This document shows positions 58,630 through 64,000 of a stretch of 64,000 bases of DNA, piece by piece. Every line of letters starts with the position of its first letter. The stretch's first letter is position 1. Both the position numbers and the translations under genes were made by a program. This DNA is from JAPKZH01 sp963715635 (lineage in GTDB: Bacteria; Acidobacteriota; Aminicenantia; Aminicenantales; UBA4085). The DNA is taken from positions 2,666,001 through 2,730,000 of the forward strand of contig OY970261.1 of NCBI GenBank assembly GCA_963715635.1, in the 5' to 3' direction. The notes beneath the pieces were generated by a model. That model was given only the letters and a program-made list of their open reading frames with translations, ran no database searches and was not told the DNA's origin.

Positions 58630-60092
58630 AGCTGAAAGACATCATCCGGGACGTTCCTCTCCTCTCTTTCCAAGGAGAGGAGAAGGCAGAGATCCGGGGC
58701 ATTACCTACTTCTCCAAGGAAACCCAGCCCGGCTACCTCTTTGCCGCTTTAAAAGGCGAAAAAAAAGACGCCCACGAGTTTGTCAAAGAGGCCCTGCGCA
58801 AAGGGGCGGTCGCCGTCCTCTCCGGCAGGCCAAAGCCAGCCAAGGTCGCGGCCAGCTGGATCCAAGTGTTCGATGCCAGGGAAGCGCTGGCGCTGTGCTC
58901 GGCGAATTTCTACGGCCTCCCTTCCCAGCAGATGAAGCTGGTCGGCATCACGGGCACCAAAGGCAAAACGACCATCACCTTCATCCTCGAGGCCATTCTC
59001 CAGAAAGCCGGATTCGCCCCGGGCGTCATCGGCACCATCAACTATCGCGGGCCGAATTTTTCGTTTGAAGCCCAGCGGACGACGCCGGAAGCGCCGGACC
59101 TGCAAAGAATGCTCAAGGACATGCTCGACCGCGGCGTGACCCACTGCCTGATGGAAGTCTCATCGCATGCCCTGGACCTGAAGCGCGTCTGGGGGATCAG
59201 TTTCAACGTCTCCGTTTTCACAAACCTCAGCGGCGAGCACCTCGACTACCATCATACGATGGAAGATTATTTCGCCGCCAAGAAAAAACTGTTTTTCCTC
59301 AATTCCAAAAAGAGGACCGCCGTCGTCAACGAAGACGACCCCTGGGGCAAGAAGCTCATCAGCGAGCTGCCCATGAGCACGATCACCTTCGGGCTCGAGC
59401 CCCATGCCCTTGTCCGCGGCGAAAAGTACAGGCTGAACGGCGTCGGGCTCGAAGTGCTGGTGAAATATCCGGGGGGTCAGACGACCATTGCCTCGCCCCT
59501 CTCCGGGAAGCATAACCTGTACAATATCCTGGCCTCGTTTGCCGTGGCCCTGGCCTTGAATATCCCGCCCCAGGCCATCAAAGACGGCATCGCTTCGCTC
59601 GACCGCATCCCCGGCCGCTTTGAGAAAATCGAGAACAGCCTCGGCCTGAACATTTATATTGACTACGCCCACACCGACGCCGCTTTGAAAGGCCTGCTCG
59701 AAACAGTGCGGGAGCTCAAGCCCAACCGCATCCTGCTCGTCTTCGGCGCGGGTGGCGACCGGGACAGGTCGAAACGGGCACGCATGGGAGAAGTGGCGGG
59801 CCTCTACGCCGACTGGATCTTCCTGACCTCCGACAATCCGCGCTCCGAGGACCCCCTGGCCATCATCCGAGAAATCGAGCAGGGCGTCCGCAAGACGGGA
59901 ACAAAAAAATATAGCGTCGTGCCCGACCGGTACCAGGCGATCGAAAAGGCCCTTTCTTTTGCCAAAAAAGGCGACACCGTCCTGGTCGCCGGGAAAGGGC
60001 ACGAGAGCTACCAAATTTTGAAGGACAAGGTCATTCCCTTCCATGACGGCACCGTCATTCGGGACATTCTCAAGAAGATGGGATCGGATTGA
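58626..60092 (+). CDS. murE: UDP-MurNAc-tripeptide ligase MurE, probably meso-DAP adding
   Basis: 488 residues. Adds the third residue to UDP-MurNAc-L-Ala-D-Glu. ATP loop GITGTKGKTTITFILEAIL, substrate region QRTTPEAPDLQRML, MEVSSHALDLKRVWG, FTNLSGEHLDYHHTMEDYF (with carbamylatable Lys in the following AAKKKLFF), IDYAHTDAALKGLL, FGAGGDRDRSKRARMG, and TSDNPRSEDPLAII. The DNPR motif is the one associated with meso-diaminopimelate in known MurE enzymes. Confidence 0.96.
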   Translation: MKLKDIIRDVPLLSFQGEEKAEIRGITYFSKETQPGYLFAALKGEKKDAHEFVKEALRKGAVAVLSGRPKPAKVAASWIQVFDAREALALCSANFYGLPSQQMKLVGITGTKGKTTITFILEAILQKAGFAPGVIGTINYRGPNFSFEAQRTTPEAPDLQRMLKDMLDRGVTHCLMEVSSHALDLKRVWGISFNVSVFTNLSGEHLDYHHTMEDYFAAKKKLFFLNSKKRTAVVNEDDPWGKKLISELPMSTITFGLEPHALVRGEKYRLNGVGLEVLVKYPGGQTTIASPLSGKHNLYNILASFAVALALNIPPQAIKDGIASLDRIPGRFEKIENSLGLNIYIDYAHTDAALKGLLETVRELKPNRILLVFGAGGDRDRSKRARMGEVAGLYADWIFLTSDNPRSEDPLAIIREIEQGVRKTGTKKYSVVPDRYQAIEKALSFAKKGDTVLVAGKGHESYQILKDKVIPFHDGTVIRDILKKMGSD

Positions 60093-60094
60093 CC

Positions 60095-61483
60095 ATGGTC
60101 GAGCTGCGCGCGGACCAAGTGGCCGAAAAGATCGAGGGGAGGCTCGTCCAGGGCCCGCCGTCCCTCACCTTCCGCGAGTTCAACATCGACTCGCGCCTGA
60201 CCAAGCCCGGCGAGCTTTTTTTTGCCCTTGTCGCCCGGCGCAACGGACACGACTACATCCCTGCCGCAGCCGAACGGGGAGCCAAGGGCGCCGTGATTTC
60301 CCAGGATATCGATGTCCCCGACCCCGGCTTCGCCTTGATCCGGGTCCGGGACACACAAAAGGCCCTTCAGATTCTGGCCAAAAAAGTCCTGGCCGAACAT
60401 CCCCTCAAAGTCGTGGGAATCACCGGGGGCATCGGCAAGACGACGACCAAAGAATTCACGGCCGAGCTGCTGGGCCCGAATTTTGAGGTGTTGAAATCCG
60501 AGGGGAATTTTAACAACCAGCTCGGCCTGGCCTTAACCCTTTTGCGCATTGAAAAGCGCCATCAGGCGGCCGTGCTGGAGATGGGGATGAACGCTCCCGG
60601 AGAGATCAAGGCCTTGACCGCCATCGCCCCTCCCGACATCGCCGTCATCACTAACATCACTCCCGTTCACCTGGAATTTCTCAAGACGATGGAGAATATC
60701 GCCTTGGCCAAAAAAGAGATCCTGGACGGCCTGAGCAAAAACGGGATCGCCGTTCTCAACGGAGATGATCCCTGGGTTCAAAAGATCGCCGAAGGCTGGC
60801 GAGGAGAAAAAATCACCTTTGGATTTTCGGACGGGTGTGAAATCCAGGCCCGCAATATCAAGAGTCTGGGCTATGACGGGCTGGTCTTCAACCTGAAATA
60901 CGGAAGCGAAAAGCAGCCGGTCCGGTTTCCCTTCCTTTCGGAAACCTATGTCATGAACCTGCTGGCGGCCCTCGGCGTCGCCCGCGCCTTTTTCCTGCCC
61001 TTAGAAAAAATTGAAAAGCCAATCCAGACGATGACGCCGTTTATAAAAAGGGGCACCGTGTGGAGGCTGGGACGCCAGGTGGTGATGATCGACGATTCCT
61101 ATAACTCCAACCCGAAGGCTTTGGAAGCGGCTCTGCGCAGCTTCTCGCGACTTCCGGCGATAAGAAAAGTCGCGGTCCTGGGCGACATGCTCGAGCTGGG
61201 CGATGGAGCGGCGGTCTTTCATGAAGAGGCCGGACGGTTGGCTGCCCAATCGGGCTGGAATCTCTTGGTCACAGTGGGCCCTCTCAGCCGGTCCATGGCC
61301 GCCGGCGCCCAATCCGCGGGAATGGCCCCCGACCGAATCTTTTCGTTCCAAAATTCGGACGAAGCCGCCGCGCATATCCCCGGCCTTCTTCGGGAAGGCG
61401 ATCTGGTCCTGGTCAAAGGGTCAAGGGGGATGAAAACGGAGACCATCGTGGATACCATCAAAAACACGTTCAAGGAGTCCTGA
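60095..61483 (+). CDS. murF: UDP-MurNAc-tripeptide--D-Ala-D-Ala ligase
   Basis: 462 residues from ATG 60095, three bases after the murE stop; a TTG at 60089 is in frame but less likely. Adds D-Ala-D-Ala to complete the pentapeptide. N-terminal domain with FNIDSRLTKPGELFFALV, ATP loop GITGGIGKTTTKEF, FNNQLGLALTLL, AVLEMGMNAPGEIKAL, VITNITPVHLEFL, then DDSYNSNPKALEAALRSF and AVLGDMLELGDGA. The loop has Ile where Asn is common, a variation also seen as Val in other MurF enzymes. Confidence 0.95.
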   Translation: MVELRADQVAEKIEGRLVQGPPSLTFREFNIDSRLTKPGELFFALVARRNGHDYIPAAAERGAKGAVISQDIDVPDPGFALIRVRDTQKALQILAKKVLAEHPLKVVGITGGIGKTTTKEFTAELLGPNFEVLKSEGNFNNQLGLALTLLRIEKRHQAAVLEMGMNAPGEIKALTAIAPPDIAVITNITPVHLEFLKTMENIALAKKEILDGLSKNGIAVLNGDDPWVQKIAEGWRGEKITFGFSDGCEIQARNIKSLGYDGLVFNLKYGSEKQPVRFPFLSETYVMNLLAALGVARAFFLPLEKIEKPIQTMTPFIKRGTVWRLGRQVVMIDDSYNSNPKALEAALRSFSRLPAIRKVAVLGDMLELGDGAAVFHEEAGRLAAQSGWNLLVTVGPLSRSMAAGAQSAGMAPDRIFSFQNSDEAAAHIPGLLREGDLVLVKGSRGMKTETIVDTIKNTFKES

Positions 61484-61484
61484 G

Positions 61485-62573
61485 GTGTTGTACTGGCTGC
61501 TCGTGCCCCTGAGAAGATATCTCTTCTTCTTCAATGTGTTTCGCTATATCACGGTCCGCACGGCCCTGGCCGGGATCACGGCTCTCTTTCTGAGCTTTCT
61601 CGTCGGCCCGACCTTGATCAAGCTCCTGAAAAAGAACCAGATCGGGCAGGAAATCCGGGCCGAAGGGCCTCAATCGCATTATGCAAAAAAGGGTACACCC
61701 TCCATGGGCGGCATTCTCATCATCGGCGCCACGCTCATCCCGACGCTGCTCTGGGGGAATCTGGGCAACACATATGTCTGGCTCGGCATGGCCACGATGT
61801 TTTTCTTCGGGTGGATCGGCTTCATGGACGATTATCTCAAGATCAAGAAGAAGCGGTCTCTTGGACTCATCGCCCGAAACAAGTTCCTCCTCCAGTTCAT
61901 CTTGGCGGTATTAATCGCCCTGGCCATGCTGTCTCTGGGATTTTCCGGCAGGTTCAACCTGCACCTTTTCTTTCCCATCATGAAAACATGGCTCCCCTAT
62001 CTGGGCTGGTTCTATCTTCCCTGGATTGTCTTTATCCTGATCGGCTCATCGAATGCCGTCAACCTGGCCGACGGCCTGGACGGGCTGGCCATCGGCTTGA
62101 CGCTCATCAGTGCCGGCGCTCTGACAGCCATTACTTATATCGCCGGCAATTCCCGTTTTTCGGAATATCTGAAGGTCGGATATGTCGCGCCCGCCGCAGA
62201 GCTGACAGTTTTCGCCGGAGCTTTGACGGGGGCCTGCTTGGGCTTCCTCTGGTTCAACTTTCATCCGGCCCAGGTCTTCATGGGCGATGTGGGCGCCCTT
62301 TCACTCGGCGGGACCCTGGCCGTGATCTCCCTTCTCATCAAGCAGGAATTCCTTCTCTTCACCGTGGCCGGGGTCTTCATCCTGGAAGCGCTTTCGGTGC
62401 TCATCCAGGTCATGTACTTCAAGCTCAGCGGCGGGAAGAGGGTCTTTAAGATGGCGCCGCTCCATCATCATTTCGAGCTCCTGGGATGGCCGGAAGAGAA
62501 AATTGTGGTCCGCTTCTGGATCCTGGGAATCATTTTTGCCCTATTCACTCTGATGACACTCAAGTTGAGATAA
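61485..62573 (+). CDS. mraY: Phospho-MurNAc-pentapeptide transferase
   Basis: 362 residues, GTG start at 61485, with AAGGAGTCC just upstream. About ten membrane segments. Transfers phospho-MurNAc-pentapeptide to undecaprenyl phosphate to make lipid I. Family blocks: TPSMGGILIIGAT, the catalytic Asp pair in GFMDDYLKIKKKRSLGL, LIGSSNAVNLADGLDGLAIG, HPAQVFMGDVGALSLGG, and APLHHHFELLGWPE with the HHH motif. One base after murF, so the two are translationally coupled. Confidence 0.97.
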   Translation: MLYWLLVPLRRYLFFFNVFRYITVRTALAGITALFLSFLVGPTLIKLLKKNQIGQEIRAEGPQSHYAKKGTPSMGGILIIGATLIPTLLWGNLGNTYVWLGMATMFFFGWIGFMDDYLKIKKKRSLGLIARNKFLLQFILAVLIALAMLSLGFSGRFNLHLFFPIMKTWLPYLGWFYLPWIVFILIGSSNAVNLADGLDGLAIGLTLISAGALTAITYIAGNSRFSEYLKVGYVAPAAELTVFAGALTGACLGFLWFNFHPAQVFMGDVGALSLGGTLAVISLLIKQEFLLFTVAGVFILEALSVLIQVMYFKLSGGKRVFKMAPLHHHFELLGWPEEKIVVRFWILGIIFALFTLMTLKLR

Positions 62574-62575
62574 AC

Positions 62576-63943
62576 ATGGACCTTCGCGATAAAAAAGTTT
62601 TGGTCGTGGGCCTGGGAAAAACGGGAGAGGCTGTAGCCCGTTTCCTGCTCGAGCGCGCGGCCAAAGTCAAAATCAGCGAAAAGAAGACCGCCCTTGAGCT
62701 CGGCGACCGAGTCCGTCTTTGGACGGAGAGGGGGGTTGAGGTCGAGTCCGGCGGGCATCAACCGTCGCCCTTTTTGGAAGCCGACCTCATCGTTCCCAGC
62801 CCCGGCGTGCCGCCGCTCGCGGAACTTGGGGCCGCCCGTAAGAAAGGCATCCCCGTCCTTTCCGAAATCGAGCTGGCCTTCCGCTTTTTAAAAGGCAGGA
62901 TCGTGGGCGTTACGGGGACGAACGGAAAATCGACCACCGTCACACTCCTCCATAAGATTTTAAAAGAAGCGGGGCTTCCGGCTTTTCTTGCGGGAAACAT
63001 CGGCACGCCGCTCATCTCTTTTGTCGATACCGACCGCCAGGAGCATATCTATATCACGGAAATCTCGAGCTTCCAGCTTGAATATATAGAAATGTTGAGG
63101 GTGCCCGTGTCCGTTTTTCTCAATATTTCCCAGAATCATCTAGATTGGCACCACACCTTTGAGAACTATTATCAGACGAAAAAAAGACTCGTCACGGCCC
63201 AGGGAAAAGGAGACACGGCTATTCTCAACCGGGACGACGCGGCTGTCTGGGACTTGAAAGATGAAGGTAAGTTCATGGTCTACGGATTCAGCCGGAAGCG
63301 AAAAGTCAGACGCGGCGCGTACCTTCAGGACGGCTGGATCGTCCTCCGGGACGAAGCCGAAGAAAAATTGATGCCCGTCTCCGACATCGCCCTGCCCGGC
63401 GCGCACAACCAGGACAACGTGATGGCCGCCGCCGCCGCGGCGCGCCTCTTCCGGATTCCGCTGCCATCGATGCGCGATTCCATCAGGAGTTTTCCAGGCC
63501 TCGAACACCGCCTGGAAAAAGTCCTGACTTTTGGCGGCGTGGATTTCGTCAACGATTCAAAAGCCACGACCGTGGACGCCACGCTCAAAGCTCTCGACAG
63601 CTTCAACAAGAAGATGATCCTGATTTTGGGCGGCCGGGATAAAGGGGCCGATTTCCGCCTGCTCCGCAAGCCGGTCAAAGCCAAAGTGAAAAAAGTCATC
63701 CTGGTCGGCGAGGCCCGGGAAAAAATTCGGAAGGCCCTGCTGGGAACCGTTCCCATGGATGAGGCCCAATCGATCGCGGATGCGGTCGGGCTCGGCTTTT
63801 CTTCGGCCTCGCCCGGCGAGATCGTCCTCCTTGCTCCGGCCTGCACGAGCTGGGACATGTTCAACAACTTCGAAGAACGGGGAGAGGTCTTTAAGCGTGA
63901 AGTCCGCAGGCTGGCGGAATCCTCCGGACAAGGACAGGGATAA
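62576..63943 (+). CDS. murD: UDP-MurNAc-L-alanine--D-glutamate ligase
   Basis: 455 residues from ATG 62576, two bases after mraY. Starts with the Rossmann-like KKVLVVGLGKTGEAVARFLL. LIVPSPGVPPLAELG, ATP loop VGVTGTNGKSTTVTLL, GNIGTPLISFVD, EISSFQLEYIEML, LNISQNHLDWHHTFENYY, FPGLEHRLEKV, FVNDSKATTVDATLKAL, LILGGRDKGADF, and SPACTSWDMF-like LLAPACTSWDMFNNFEERG follow. Adds D-glutamate to UDP-MurNAc-L-Ala. Confidence 0.97.
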   Translation: MDLRDKKVLVVGLGKTGEAVARFLLERAAKVKISEKKTALELGDRVRLWTERGVEVESGGHQPSPFLEADLIVPSPGVPPLAELGAARKKGIPVLSEIELAFRFLKGRIVGVTGTNGKSTTVTLLHKILKEAGLPAFLAGNIGTPLISFVDTDRQEHIYITEISSFQLEYIEMLRVPVSVFLNISQNHLDWHHTFENYYQTKKRLVTAQGKGDTAILNRDDAAVWDLKDEGKFMVYGFSRKRKVRRGAYLQDGWIVLRDEAEEKLMPVSDIALPGAHNQDNVMAAAAAARLFRIPLPSMRDSIRSFPGLEHRLEKVLTFGGVDFVNDSKATTVDATLKALDSFNKKMILILGGRDKGADFRLLRKPVKAKVKKVILVGEAREKIRKALLGTVPMDEAQSIADAVGLGFSSASPGEIVLLAPACTSWDMFNNFEERGEVFKREVRRLAESSGQGQG

Positions 63944-63949
63944 GAGAAG

Positions 63950-64000
63950 ATGGAGATCTTCAGGCCATACAGTTTCGACAAAGGGCTGTTCCTGACCACG
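63950..64000 (+). CDS. ftsW: FtsW start, cut by the window end
   Basis: Only 17 codons are visible, from ATG 63950, six bases after the murD stop. They include SFDKGLFLTT, the juxtamembrane start typical of FtsW/RodA-type glycosyltransferases. The position after murD is the classical ftsW place. The call rests on this short stretch and gene order. Confidence 0.75.
   Translation, partial: MEIFRPYSFDKGLFLTT

Noticed and set aside
60410..60450. Damaged ATP loop in MurF (GGIGKTT instead of SNGKTT)
   Set aside because: Other MurF enzymes carry Val at this place, and the Lys and Thr residues are intact; treated as natural variation.

Overview
The window is compact bacterial DNA, roughly 55-60% G+C, with dense same-strand operons. 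The organism has an outer membrane (lpxC, an Oar-type TonB-dependent receptor, several predicted outer-membrane barrels). Its peptidoglycan is probably of the meso-DAP type (MurE DNPR motif). It has a classical sigma-70/DnaG pair and Hanks-type kinases. The mix of a carboxypeptidase-regulatory-domain TonB receptor, a DUF5916 protein, M28 peptidase, clustered amidohydrolases, a sulfatase and a DUF6600-like FecR protein points to an Acidobacteriota-type lineage, perhaps Aminicenantia. That assignment is inference, since no rRNA is present.

Layout. 1-2287: metalloid/thiol operon with two DGC zinc-binding proteins, the second fused to an OsmC domain, and an ACR3 arsenite permease. 2402-8836: a beta-propeller protein, then a minus-strand locus of a DUF5916 outer-membrane protein, an OmpR-type regulator, its frameshifted histidine kinase and a secreted protein; regulator and outer-membrane gene share the same operator/promoter architecture. 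8936-11708: small membrane proteins, DUF4359 and a sulfatase. 11775-16750: ArsA-like ATPase with HSP20-like tail, small basic protein, CDP-alcohol phosphatidyltransferase and TonB receptor. 16785-22865: TPR-glmU-glmS operon, one insertion sequence, lpxC. 22872-30859: larB, dnaG-rpoD, a Ser/Thr kinase, tRNA(CAT), a zinc-ribbon coiled-coil protein and enolase. 30869-40639: acyl-CoA synthetase, gyrA (one-base frameshift), gyrB, a SecA paralogue with a C-terminal membrane segment and a small membrane protein. 40673-54294: TGS GTPase, outer-membrane protein/M28 peptidase/Fe-alcohol dehydrogenase operon, three tandem amidohydrolase-fold proteins, cyclophilin, M23 protein and a Trp/Tyr- and Ser/Gly-rich FecR protein. 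54319-64000: Nudix, DUF2007, then the division and cell-wall cluster mraZ-rsmH-ftsL-ftsI-murE-murF-mraY-murD-ftsW (cut by the window end).

Sigma-70-like promoters (TTGACA-like, 17-18 bp, TATAAT-like) can be read before many operons, and several place the start site almost on the start codon, implying leaderless or near-leaderless mRNAs. Points most worth a second look: a GlmU whose uridylyltransferase half lacks its catalytic motifs, two amidohydrolase-fold proteins without metal ligands flanking an intact one, a SecA with a membrane tail, the DGC-OsmC fusion, and the shared two-component operator. I saw no CRISPR array, phage or defence island, and no single obviously unprecedented system.
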